The translations under genes were made by a program, and so were the position numbers. Source: Gautieria morchelliformis (taxonomy: Eukaryota; Basidiomycota; Agaricomycetes; Gomphales; Gomphaceae). From it: a DNA stretch of 64,000 nt. This document shows, piece after piece, positions 9,191 through 18,553 of this stretch. The stretch covers positions 62,001 to 126,000 of the forward strand of contig WHVA01000255.1 of NCBI GenBank assembly GCA_015179125.1, read 5' to 3'. Positions within the stretch are counted from its first letter, which is position 1. Each line of letters begins with the position of its first letter. Under the pieces are notes generated by a model that saw only the letters and a program-made list of their open reading frames with translations, ran no database searches and had not been told where the DNA came from.

Positions 9191-10321
9191 TCAGTTCGGG
9201 ATGGTGTTGGGCGAGGCTGGTTCGAGCATAGATACGTGGAATACTGGATGGACCGAATGCATGTGTTCTGGAAGTCGAAGAGTGAAGGAGTGAGTACCTG
9301 CTCGGGAAATGATCTCAAAAGGACCCAAGAACTTCTCGGCGAGCTTCTTGGTAGGCCGAGTTGTTCTGAAATACTGTGCCTTTACAAAGGCGAGGGATCC
9401 TACTTGGAAATCAGGAGCGGGTTTGCAGCGAACATCGGCCAAGGCTTGGTAGGTCTTCTGAGCCTCGAGGATGGCGCGGCGAAGTTCTTGGTGTAGCTCA
9501 TCCAGGTCACCCATGAAGTCTCGAGCTCGTGCTGAGGCGAGGTCGCACTCGGGGTGGACTGCGAGGTTCAGGTGGTAACCCTTATTAGCAAAGAATGGGG
9601 ATATGCCGGTGGTTGGGCTAGGTGCATTGTTGTAAGCGAACTCGGATAGGGGAAGGAGCGAAGGCCAATTGGACTGTTGATAGTTGCAGTATATCCTGAG
9701 GTACTGTTCCAAGGTCTGGTTAGCACGCTCGGTTTGACCGTCACCCTCGGGATGATATCCCGAGGTGAAATGCAACCGCATGTCCAAGGCTTTCCCTAGA
9801 GAACGCCAGAAGTGTGAGACGAACTCGGAACCCCTGTCCGAGGTGACGTGCGAGGGGACTCCATGCTTGGAAAAGACATGAAGGACGAAGAGGTGAGCGA
9901 GCTCTTGCGAGGTTATCTTGTTGGTGGTTGGAATGAAGATAACCTGCTTAGTGAAGCGGTCAACGATCACTAGTATGGAGGTGAACTCAGATGAAGGGGG
10001 GAGCTGCTCAATGAAATCCATAGAGATGGAATTCCAAGGCTTCTTGGGAATGGGAAGTTGTTTGAGGAGACCATAGGGCTTGTGACGTTGCGGCTTGCTT
10101 CGCATACAAGTGGTGCATGTCTTGCAATACTCCTTGACCAAGGATCTAATCCCTGGCCAAGTGTAGTCTCGTCGGATCAGCTCCAAGGTCTTGTTGACCC
10201 CGAAGTGTCCCGAGAGAATGTGATCGTGCTTGTATTGCAGGATGCGAAGTCGAAGGTCTTGGGCCGCTGGAACATAGGTTCGGTTGTCAAGCTTGAGAAA
10301 ACCCTCGGGTCTGTGGTCCAC
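9191..10321 (-). CDS. Gypsy B integrase
   Basis: This is the integrase of the chromovirus. The N-terminal HHCC zinc domain is visible ([12 protein letters not shown], then CKTCTTCMRSK). The core has the catalytic residues in SMDFIEQLPPS, TSDRGSEFVSHFW and GYHPEGDGQTERANQ (D,D,E with the usual spacing). The GPF/Y module follows (LGPFEIISRAGTHSFTLRLP), ending in HPVFHVSMLEP. The reading frame overlaps that of the RNase H segment, which shows a frame change where a continuous Pol is expected. Confidence 0.92.
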   Translation of the reverse strand: MDHRPEGFLKLDNRTYVPAAQDLRLRILQYKHDHILSGHFGVNKTLELIRRDYTWPGIRSLVKEYCKTCTTCMRSKPQRHKPYGLLKQLPIPKKPWNSISMDFIEQLPPSSEFTSILVIVDRFTKQVIFIPTTNKITSQELAHLFVLHVFSKHGVPSHVTSDRGSEFVSHFWRSLGKALDMRLHFTSGYHPEGDGQTERANQTLEQYLRIYCNYQQSNWPSLLPLSEFAYNNAPSPTTGISPFFANKGYHLNLAVHPECDLASARARDFMGDLDELHQELRRAILEAQKTYQALADVRCKPAPDFQVGSLAFVKAQYFRTTRPTKKLAEKFLGPFEIISRAGTHSFTLRLPEHMHSVHPVFHVSMLEPASPNTIPN

Positions 10322-11328
10322 CTCGGGTCATTAACCAAGCCGAGGTGTGACTTGGCTATGGGGTCCGAGGGGAGGTTCGCTAGTATGTCAGCTCGGATCT
10401 GCTCGGTATCAAGCAGCGAAGTGGCTCGGAGTACGACGGGAGCGAGGTTAGTAGCTCTAAGGGACGATGCCAGCTGGTGTTGAGTAAACACTGGCCGTAG
10501 GTTCTGTGGGTTTATGGTGGCATAGTCGCTATTCCCCTCTTTAAGGTAGACATCCCATCGTCTAGTGAGAGAGTCAGGCTTCGTTCCGAGACGACCAGGT
10601 TGGAAACGGATGGCGAGGTTGAATTGGGAGAGGTATTCTGACCACCGAGCTTGTTGATGGGTCAAGAGCTTCGTAGTTGAAAAGTATTCGAGGTTCTTGT
10701 GATCAGTGATAACGTCAACAGGGTCGCCAGAGCCCTCGAGGTAGTGTCGCCAGCGTTGAAACACTTCAAAAATTGCTAGGAGCTCCTTGTCATGAACATC
10801 GTAGTTGAGCTCAGTAGAGGTGAATGTGTGGGAGTGAAAGGCAACGGGATGAAGTTCGCCTTCCGAGGTTTGCAGTGATAAGATTGCCGCTAAGGCATAA
10901 TCTGAAGCATCAGTCTCTACAATTAGTGGAAGGTCAGGAATCCAGTGGGTAAGGATAGGAGCGGTAGTGAACGCCTTCTTCAACAGGTTGAAGGCCTGTG
11001 GACAATCCTCGGAAAAGTTGCAAGGGTTACCCTTGCGGGTGAGTCGGGTGAGAGGAGTGGTGATGTCGGAGTAGTTGTGAATGAAACGTCGGTAGAAGTT
11101 GGCAAAGCCGAGGAAAGATTGGATGTCGCGAACTTTGCGAGACTCAGGCCAGTCTTGAATGACCTTTACCTTGTAGTTCGCCATAGTGAGGCCCTCGGGA
11201 GAGTATGTAGCCGAGGAATTCAACTGAGTCGCGATGAAACTCGCATTTGTCTTCTTTGGCGAAGAGGTTGTTGAGTCGCAGTCGTCGTACGACTTCCTTG
11301 ACATGTTCAACATGTTTGGAGGGGTCAC
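10177..11328 (-). CDS. Gypsy B RT thumb and RNase H
   Basis: This segment carries the end of the RT ([33 protein letters not shown]) and the gypsy RNase H ([18 protein letters not shown], then [40 protein letters not shown]). The catalytic acidic residues of RNase H are present. It overlaps the upstream RT frame at 11144-11494, so at least one frameshift lies near 11300. Confidence 0.9.
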   Translation of the reverse strand: MTPPNMLNMSRKSYDDCDSTTSSPKKTNASFIATQLNSSATYSPEGLTMANYKVKVIQDWPESRKVRDIQSFLGFANFYRRFIHNYSDITTPLTRLTRKGNPCNFSEDCPQAFNLLKKAFTTAPILTHWIPDLPLIVETDASDYALAAILSLQTSEGELHPVAFHSHTFTSTELNYDVHDKELLAIFEVFQRWRHYLEGSGDPVDVITDHKNLEYFSTTKLLTHQQARWSEYLSQFNLAIRFQPGRLGTKPDSLTRRWDVYLKEGNSDYATINPQNLRPVFTQHQLASSLRATNLAPVVLRATSLLDTEQIRADILANLPSDPIAKSHLGLVNDPRWTTDPRVFSSLTTEPMFQRPKTFDFASCNTSTITFSRDTSGSTRPWS

Positions 11329-12606
11329 TGGAATAGATTAGAATGTCATCCAAGTATACCACCACACAAACGTCCAAAAGGTCGGCGAAAATCTCGTTCA
11401 TGAATCTCTGGAAAGCAGCAGGGCCGTTAGTGAGACCAAATGGCATAACCAACCATTCAAAAGACCCATACGAGTCCTGAAGGCGGTTTTCCATTCGTCA
11501 CCCTCGGCCATCCTTACGAGGTGGTAAGTGTGACGAAGGTCAATCTTCGTATAGATGCGAGCATTCTTTGGAGCATCAAGTAAGTCAGCAATCAATGGCA
11601 ATGGATACTGATCTTTTTTCGAGATCTTGTTTAAACCTCGGAAGTCGACACACAACCGAAGTGAGCCATCTTTTTTGCAGACAAACAATAACGGTGCACC
11701 ATGAGGTGAGCGTGAAGGTCGGATGAAACCGATGTTCAAGTGCTCGTCAATAAACTCGCAAAGTGCTTTGAGTTCAGAAGCTGAGAGAGAGTAGATGGGA
11801 CCGATAGGCGGCGAGGTCCCTTCTTCAAGGTTGATTTTGATATCGTGAGGTCGGTGGGGAGCTAGAGTGTCAGCGCATGCTTTGCTGAACACATCTGCAA
11901 ATTCGTGATATACTTCGGGAACATGTTTTTTAACGTTCTCAGAAAGCTCGGAAGAGCTTTCTCCCGATGTTACTCCTCGGGCGAGGAGCTCAGGCGAAGC
12001 CAGATTGAGCTGAAACACTTCGGACCCTTCCAATCTAGATGCGTGCATGAAAGCAGGTGCATTGATTAGGGAAACGAGGGGTGCTTGCAACTTCGGAGGC
12101 GAGTTCTGAGGCGAGGTCGAAGGCGGGGGCAAAGATGCCGTAGGCGAGGTCGAAGTCGTAGCCGAAGCTGAGTGGGCTGACATCGCCGTGGTTGCTGGAG
12201 TTGTAGTTAGGTCGATGGTCTTGAAAGTAATACTGCCCAATACCCGGTCAATCGACGGATTGTAGCAGGTGAGCCAGTTGTGGCCAAGTACCACCGAGCA
12301 ACTCGAGTCAAGTGAGGTTACATAGAAGGTAACCCATTGTTGTTCGCCGGTCGGAAAGCAGATACAGAGGTCTAGAGCTTGGGTAATGGTAGTGTTAGTA
12401 CTACCATCAAATAGTTTCAAGGGTATAGGAGAGACAGGATAAGCAGGCATAGAGTACTTCTGGACAAATCTGGATTCAATAAAACAATCTGAGGACCTGC
12501 AGTCAACTAATGCAACAAAAGCGACGTTGGGAAGCGAAGGCGAGGTTAGATCTACATTAAGGGAATCTTTGGACAATGAATGAGAAGCGGCACTGAGTCT
12601 GAGCAC
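11144..12606 (-). pseudogene. Gypsy B protease and RT palm (frameshifted)
   Basis: Two overlapping frames (11398-12606 and 11144-11494) cover the retropepsin-like protease and the RT fingers and palm. RT motifs are clear: FIRPSRSPHGAPLLFV, GSLRLCVDFRGLNKI, YTKIDLRHTYHLVRM, and the catalytic [11 protein letters not shown] in the second frame. The protease-like site near 12502 reads LVDCRSSDCF, where the family's D-S/T/C-G motif has R instead of G. This, plus the frameshift near 11450, makes the copy inactive as written. Confidence 0.88.
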
Positions 12607-12664
12607 ACGGGTGAGGTTACCGCAATCCTCGGATCGTGTGGTTCCAAGGTTGCTACCTATTTTT

Positions 12665-13225
12665 TCACCTCCGTAATGGAGGCTGAAGTCCCCTCGTTAG
12701 GGTCTTCGCTGCCCGACCTTTAGAACCGCTACCGTTGGTAGACTTGTTCTCCGGGCAGTCCTTGACAATGTGGCCCTTGGTGCCGCAAAGCAGACAAAGG
12801 CCATGGTCGACCCGACGTTGACGTTCCTCAGGAAGTAGTTTGCCATCCTTCCCGAGCTTGCTCGATATGTCGGGCTGACTCTTGTTGTTCGAAGAGTTGT
12901 TGTTGGAACCCTTGCCGTTGTTGTTAGTCTTGTTGCGGTTCTTATTGTTATTGGAACCGCTGGAAGACTGGTTGTTGTTAGTGGCATTGCTGCTGGACTG
13001 ATCAGTGGTGCGTGCAGGCTGGGAGCTACGACCATTGATCATGGCGTCATATTCATTATGCTCCCAGTAACGGCTGTCGCATTCCAGCGCGAAGTTCCTA
13101 AGCTCGGCGAGGCTGTGGAATCGAGGGAAGTGAAGTAAGTCGTCCTTGATTTGTTTGGCCAAGCCCTTGTAGGCGAAGTGTCGGAGGGCCGCATCGTTCC
13201 ACTGAGTCCTAGTCGAAGCTCCAAT
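12665..13225 (-). pseudogene. Gypsy B gag C-terminal half with zinc knuckle
   Basis: The frame keeps the end of the retrotransposon gag domain (TRTQWNDAALRHFAYKGLAK, LAELRNFALECDSRYWE), a long Ser/Asn-rich linker, and one CCHC knuckle, CLLCGTKGHIVKDC. Upstream of the TRTQWND motif the protein no longer resembles gag, so the N-terminal two thirds are missing. The Asn/Ser linker is low complexity. Confidence 0.85.
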
Positions 13226-13574
13226 CTCTGAGACAGGCCTCCTACCACGACCAGTAGGGAAGGCCCAGCAGCGTCGTACTCAATGGTACGACGTCTGCCT
13301 GCTCAACGACCCACGCTTAGTTGAGCTCCTAGCATGGGCAAAGGAAACGCCGCAACTCGCGCGCACATGTGAGATGATCGGCGTATTCAAACGCATCGAA
13401 TGCGAACAACGCGCTCGCAATCCCAAAAGGGATTGTCTCGTAATAGCGGGCGGTACCCCAAACGACATCGCCGCCATCCTAAGGGGTTGGATACACAACC
13501 CCGAAGGAATCCCATCGGCCATCCATGACAATGTTAATATAAATCAGAGTAAGGGGTTGGGGTCGAGTGAATAA
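13206..13574 (+). other. Orphan coding fragment, function unknown
   Basis: A plus-strand frame is open without an obvious start from 13206 and looks coding: hydrophobic residues are regularly spaced and the codons balanced, with stretches such as DPRLVELLAWAKETPQ, IGVFKRIECEQRARNP and GGTPNDIAAILRGWIHNP. It overlaps the point where gypsy B gag breaks down and runs into the next LTR. It may be a piece of a host gene or of another transposon dropped at this junction. I do not recognise the family. Confidence 0.4.
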
Positions 13575-14150
13575 TGATGTGATAAAAGATCTCAAGCAGT
13601 GTTCTGGTGAGAGATAAGAGCAATGTTCTAGAGTTCTAGAATTAAGCAATGTTCTTAGTGCAATAAGAGTTGAGGAGGAAACAATAATAATCCAAAGAAG
13701 CTTATAACTCGAAGCTCTAGGGAGAAAGATTGTTAAGTCACTTGTTTATTCGTATCTAGAGTCCAAGTATTTAAGCAGTGTAGGATAGGGGGAAATAATC
13801 ATGTGTAAGTGTAATAATCATGTGAAATATGATGTTACTTAGGGGATAGGAGCATAATGATGTCAACAGTGATGCAACAGCTCCTATATGGCTAATCTCT
13901 TCATAAATGATGGAGATGATGCAATAAATGATGTCAGACCAGTGGAATGACGACTCAACTCGATAATAGGCATGAAAATGAACTCTTAACTCAATGGTAC
14001 GCATGTCTGCGCCTCGACTCGATGTTTGACTCATGGTACGCATGTATGCGCCTCGACTCGACTTGGAATGATGGGAAAATAAGGTGAGTGATAAGAGAAA
14101 TTAGAAGTGAGATTGTCCTGATTGAAACTGTCCTTCCTCCTCCAATAACA
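13568..14150 (-). repeat. 3' LTR of a copia element (D1)
   Basis: On the minus strand this follows the RNase H stop and a purine tract (GAGGGGGTG) and begins TGTTATTGGAGGAGG. It contains two copies of a short word, GGTACGCATGT...GCGCCTCGACTCGA. The left end is not fixed by a second copy; 13568 is the first TG after the orphan coding fragment. Confidence 0.5.
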
Positions 14151-14157
14151 CACCCCC

Positions 14158-14441
14158 TCAAACTCGACGTATTCCTAGGAATTCTAGGATATGGAGATGT
14201 TTGCGTGGAGATAATGGCTTTGTGAGAATGTCCGCAGGATTGTCCATCGCAGGAATATAATGTAGTTTGATGTTCCCATTGGTGATCTGTTCCTTTGTGT
14301 AATGGAAGTGAACATCAATATGTTTTGTGCGACTGTTATTGATGTTGTCTTGGGAAAATGCGATGGAGGATTGGTTGTCGGTAAATATGGTGATGGGAGC
14401 AAGGTTATGCTGAAAATCTTTTCCCATTCTTATAAGCCATT
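14158..14441 (-). pseudogene. Copia D1 RNase H C-terminus
   Basis: The minus frame encodes the end of a copia RNase H: IFTDNQSSIAFSQDN, then RTKHIDVHFHYTKEQI and NPADILTKPLSPRKHLHI. It resembles the RNase H end of the element at 36164. Its upstream part is cut by a solo LTR of a different family at 14442; the rest of the pol gene is not found on the far side. Confidence 0.85.
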
Positions 14442-14787
14442 TGTTGTTTCGTTGCCTTGCCAAAATGGGAAGGACCAGGAGGAGTCTGCGCATTAACTCG
14501 AGTGCAGGAGATGTAGGAAAAGGAACTTGAGACTGATAGTGAGAACACTGTTAACTCACTCAACCGGACTCAACAATGTGAGTGAATGGGCTGAAACCAA
14601 TGATTTGTTGTAGCTAAAGTACTAGCTACTTATACAGTGGTGAACAGGGGTAAACCCCTATGGAACATTGGATTAGGAGTGCATACATCACTAATGATGT
14701 CAATGATGATGCTGTGTGCCCCTAGGAGGATAATCCATTGATGATGATGTATGCCCCTAGGAAATACCCCTCTAGAATCCAATAACA
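14442..14787 (-). repeat. Solo LTR of the 22085-23646 family
   Basis: This 346-bp segment matches the two 354-bp LTRs at 22085 and 23293 over its whole length with scattered substitutions and short indels. It begins TGTTGTTTCG and ends CCAATAACA, and interrupts the copia RNase H fragment. No 5-bp target duplication is visible (CCATT on the left, AATGT on the right), and the sequence beyond its right edge is not the missing RNase H. Confidence 0.85.
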
Positions 14788-15099
14788 AATGTGGATGGAA
14801 CCTTCAACCTAGACAATATGGACGTCTGGATGTGGTTGAAGGCCCTTGCGCCCGGGTCGCATCACCTCTCAAGTCGAGACTTCTCGACTTGTTCGGCTCG
14901 ACCGACCAATGGTCGAGCTTCGTCAATGCCAGGGAGTGCCTGACACCGCAGAGCACCAGCCTGTGGCTCTCCATCATGGGCCCAAACCCCGTGGGGGGCC
15001 GAGCTGGCCCCGACACAGGTATTCATGTATACTTCCAGTGATGGTCAATAACCATTGGTGGTAGGATGGTTCATTGCTACCCTCCCATAATCTGAGGCC
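14788..15099. other. Unassigned sequence between LTR and membrane gene
   Basis: Short open frames exist on both strands but none has a recognisable domain. It may include upstream exons or the promoter of the following gene. Confidence 0.3.
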
Positions 15100-16322
15100 A
15101 CCACGAGGTGTTGCAGAGCTTACATCTAGGGACATTCTGGAAGCATCATATGCTGAGGCTGATGAGAAGCTGCTCAAGCTTGAGGAGGAGCTGGATGTCC
15201 TGCTGTACAGTGTACCGTCGATCCCAAAAACTCTCGGGGAGGCATTACTCATTAGTTTCTCTTAGGCATGTTCACTCCGGGAACAGCGAGCAAAGTTGAC
15301 CATGGGACGTCTCAAGTATTTAGAGGATGGGACCACGTCAGTTGATGGAGTTGACCAACTTCTCGAGGAGTATCTCGAGCTGACTGCGAATGGAAGAGCC
15401 GTTGAGGATGTGGTGTGTCACTACCTGTATGTGTGCCGGCGCAGCTTATAAGGAGGCTACAGATTAAAACACTGAAGGAAGAATGTGCAGCTAGTTGCTC
15501 TGAATGCTATTTGATATTCAGCAAAATTCGTACTCCCAGTGCTAAACTCCATCAGTCGTTACGATACAGAGCCGGATTGGCCGAAGGACGTCCTGAGAGC
15601 AGTTTTGTCGACAGGAAGGCTATAGCCGATGTAAGTACTTCGTCTGCCACAGCTTAAGAGAAACATCGTCACATTGGCCATCCTGACCATGCTTCTCAGC
15701 GGGTCATCTCTGCCAAGAGCACAGCGACTAGTACCACAGGCATAGTCGGAGCATTCGGCACTGGTATCACATACACGACCCTCTTCAGTGCCTCGTGAGG
15801 CCATCTTGACCTAATTTCTTGGGCATTTATGTGCTTCCTCATAGTTGTGATAGACTGCACGGCTTTGCAGCTCTTCACACTTCTGTACCATGACCAACTC
15901 ACAGGAATCATCTGCGTGGAGTATCGTGGGTCGCGTGGGTCGGTGGCGAACCGATTACTGGTATACATGATGTTGGTGGCAGCACCCCTTGTTGTTGGGT
16001 TTATTTTCCTTGGAATCTCTGTCGCCATGGTAAGCAATCAGGCTCCTGAACCCGTCTCTGGTCCAGGATGGCCATCCAGGCATCAGGGTATCTCCCTGTT
16101 GCAATTTTAGGTTACTTTGTAATCTCAATCGTCGTTGTTGCACTAGGTGCCTTAGTCATTCGTCTCCGAAGTCTCCGTCCTGGTGCAAACGAATTGTACC
16201 CGGGAGACGTGAGGCTTCCCACCTCCGCCATACATCCTTTGCAGGAGAAGTTATATTTCTTTCCTGGAGGACCTGGATATATCAACTACCACAGGAAACA
16301 TTTGGCCCATGGGAAGGAGTAG
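15100..16322 (+). pseudogene. Multi-exon membrane protein, function unknown (probably damaged)
   Basis: A coiled-coil-like N-terminal stretch is followed by a hydrophobic C-terminal half. Coding pieces in order are: EADEKLLKLEEELDVLLYS near 15150-15210; REQRAKLTMGRLKYLEDG near 15280; NSISRYDTEPDWPKDVLRA near 15550; and then at least three or four hydrophobic segments, including FMCFLIVVIDCTALQLF, LLVYMMLVAAPLVVGFIFLG and LGYFVISIVVVALGALVI, followed by a basic tail. Phase changes fit short introns. A TGA at 15796-15798 interrupts the hydrophobic region, unless a 47-bp GTGAGG...ATAG intron removes it along with part of a membrane segment. The family is not recognised. Confidence 0.45.
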
Positions 16323-16776
16323 CATCCTTCTTTGCCCTTGTGGCACACGTTGCCGAGAATATAATGTGGTTGCCGTCTTGACGGTGGTGATTGCTGTATA
16401 CTACATGCTTGAATAAATCAAATCAAGTATTTTGACCGTCTCACATCTCACTTCTCCTCGCTTTCGCACTTTCTCTGTTAGCAACATTCCGTATCGATTT
16501 ATAACACTTAAGCCATGCTATTCAATTATTTATATGACACTGTCCCTATCTCGCCAGGTTACACTTCCCTATTGCTGCAAGTAGCGCTTCCCTCGTCGAT
16601 TTCAAAGCCAATTCTGATGGTGCTTGGTACGTATACACGTACATACATCATATGTCCAGGAGATTGATCTGTATTTAACTTCTTGGATCATAAGTCCATA
16701 AATTTGAGTCTTTAAATTATATTTCTGAAAGCCAGACATGTTCCCTTCATACACTGCAGGATAGAAAGGTTTTCTG

Positions 16777-17121
16777 GTCTGAAAAACTGTTCAACAAAAC
16801 TGTAAAGATTTTCCAAATATTTTTAGTGTTGTTTATGTGAAAAAACTATAATAATTTTTTTTGTTTTTATTAGAATTTGTCAAGCATGAAAATTGTAAAA
16901 AAATCAAAGTTTTTTGCAGGGTTTTTTATGGGTTTCTTTGTGTTTTCACAAAGAAACTTATAAAAACACATTAAAAACCTGCAAAAAACTTTAAACTTTT
17001 TTACAATTTTCTTGCTCAACAAATTCTAACAAAAACACAAAGTTTTGTCAAAGTTTTTTTCCATTAAAAATACTAAAAAAATTTGGATTGTCTTTGCAGT
17101 TTTTTGATCACTTTTTCAGAC
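16777..17121. repeat. Long foldback (near-palindromic) element 1
   Basis: Two arms of roughly 170 bp are imperfect reverse complements meeting at about 16949 with almost no loop (GTGTTTTCACAAAG at the centre). The outer ends are GTCTGAAAAACTG on the left and CACTTTTTCAGAC on the right; the similarity may continue about 9-11 bp further out on both sides. It is strongly AT-rich and non-coding. It resembles a foldback or MITE-like element; no clear target-site duplication is seen. Confidence 0.8.
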
Positions 17122-18201
17122 AGGAAATTTTTTATATGTCTCCAGTGATACCAATTAAAACCCTTTTGAACACCTAAAAGGTTTACTCCTTCTGGGACCT
17201 CTTTCTTCAGTATCTCAGCCTGCCATTCATTGCGCTTCGACCATACTGTTTGAGTTAGCAGACTTTGGGTCCGTTTGCGCCTTGGCTTCGGTGTCTACTG
17301 GCCCGTTTGTCTGCATAGCCAAGATTTATTCCCTGCATAAATTGCTTGGGGAAGGTTCCGATTGTTCAGGCTCAGTAACCATGGCAGGGAGATGAGGGCG
17401 AAGTGACCCAGTTTGGCGACTCCTCACGCATCTGCCACGTGGCTGCCCACTCCAACAGCAATTGCGTCGAAGACATTGCCAGTTCATAGTTAGACCCAGG
17501 ATCAGACCTCCATGGCACAACACCCCGATCTCGTCGTGACCATGATGTATTCCAAATACATGTGTAAACCAACCTTTTTGAGAAGTTGGCCTGTTATCCC
17601 TGCTTTTATTGTAATAGTATAGTCAAGATGATCAATGAGGCACACACGGTCAAAAGCATGGCACATTGAATGATGTTGTAGAGACATTATGCAGCCCTGT
17701 TCTGAGATTGATATGCAGCGTCTAGATCTACGCTTTGCAAGCCCATGTAAAATAGATATCACAAGCAACATTCCTCTTAGTGTCTGACACTTCGTGAAAC
17801 CATCCATCTTTCACTTTGTCCATCATTCCATATGCAACCAACTTGGGATCGAAGGCCTGGTAAGCACGAGCGGTGGAAATCCTCATCACTTCGCCCAAGT
17901 GATCCAATGTTGGGTCTATAAATTTGTCAATGTCATTAATACCAAGTAGATGATCAGACATGCTCCCAGGATTTCCCCAAAATGAAGCAACCGTCTTTCA
18001 CATGTGGACCTGCCTGAATTTGCTGGTAGGATGGGTTCAATCAACTTGCCGGCCATTGGGTCCACTTTCCATGGCCTCATATAGCCGTGATAAACCTTGT
18101 AATGGAGTTGAGAGCTGAAGCGAACGTGGAGGCGGGACCGAGTGGGGTAGCGGAGACGAAACCAGAGACAGCACAACAAGCAGATGAGGAGGTTGAGAAG
18201 G
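17122..18201. other. No gene recognised
   Basis: Minus-strand frames include one at 17728-17961 with a reasonably protein-like sequence (IDPTLDHLGEVMRI, DGWFHEVSD), but no family can be named and no splice-consistent extension was found. The region may hold decayed coding sequence. Confidence 0.3.
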
Positions 18202-18465
18202 TGTAAATAACCTAGGTATCATACATGTATACTAGTTATTACATAATCCCAGTGGGCCCCTTAGGGACCCACTGTATAGTTTATGTGTGGGAACCGGTCA
18301 GCGGTTCCCATCGCATCTTACCCTTACACTGTCACTACGTAGCATCAGAATACCACACATTGGTCAAGTTCTGCTGTGCTCTTGTGACTCAAGGCTTAAG
18401 ATAGACATCTTTACACCTTTTTGAACTATCCTGCGGTTGATTGCCATGTGGCCAACCGATTGTGG
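18202..18465 (+). repeat. Probable 5' LTR of gypsy element A
   Basis: It begins TGTAAATAACC. A closing TTACA at 18328 would give a very short LTR with TGTAA/TTACA ends; alternatively it extends to about 18465, just before TGTGGATTCGAAGCAATC, which could act as a tRNA primer-binding site. With no second copy in the window, the right boundary is unresolved. Confidence 0.4.
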
Positions 18466-18553
18466 ATTCGAAGCAATCTTGAAAAAGATCACTACGTTGA
18501 CGACTACACATCGTTGAGACCCTCCAGTAGACCTTCTACTGTCGGCTGCGAGC

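Larger units (their letters stand above)
6530..13250 (-). mobile_element. Ty3/gypsy chromovirus B, lacking its 5' end
   Basis: On the minus strand the order is gag zinc knuckle, protease, RT, RNase H, integrase, chromodomain, which is the Ty3/gypsy chromovirus order. A 3' LTR ending at 7530 is preceded (reading minus) by a purine-rich tract, AAGGAGGGGACAC. The gag N-terminus stops making sense near 13215, and there is no matching 5' LTR, so the 5' end was lost to a junction with unrelated sequence. Coding is interrupted by several frameshifts. An extra plus-strand ORF lies between chromodomain and 3' LTR. Confidence 0.9.

Noticed and set aside
17728-17961. Possible spermidine-synthase-like start (DGWFHEVSD)
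   Set aside because: The resemblance is limited to a few residues; no catalytic core or spliced continuation follows.
18465-18485. GTTCGA/TTCGAA words that look like tRNA T-loops
   Set aside because: No cloverleaf can be built around this or other such words; here a primer-binding site of gypsy A is a better explanation.
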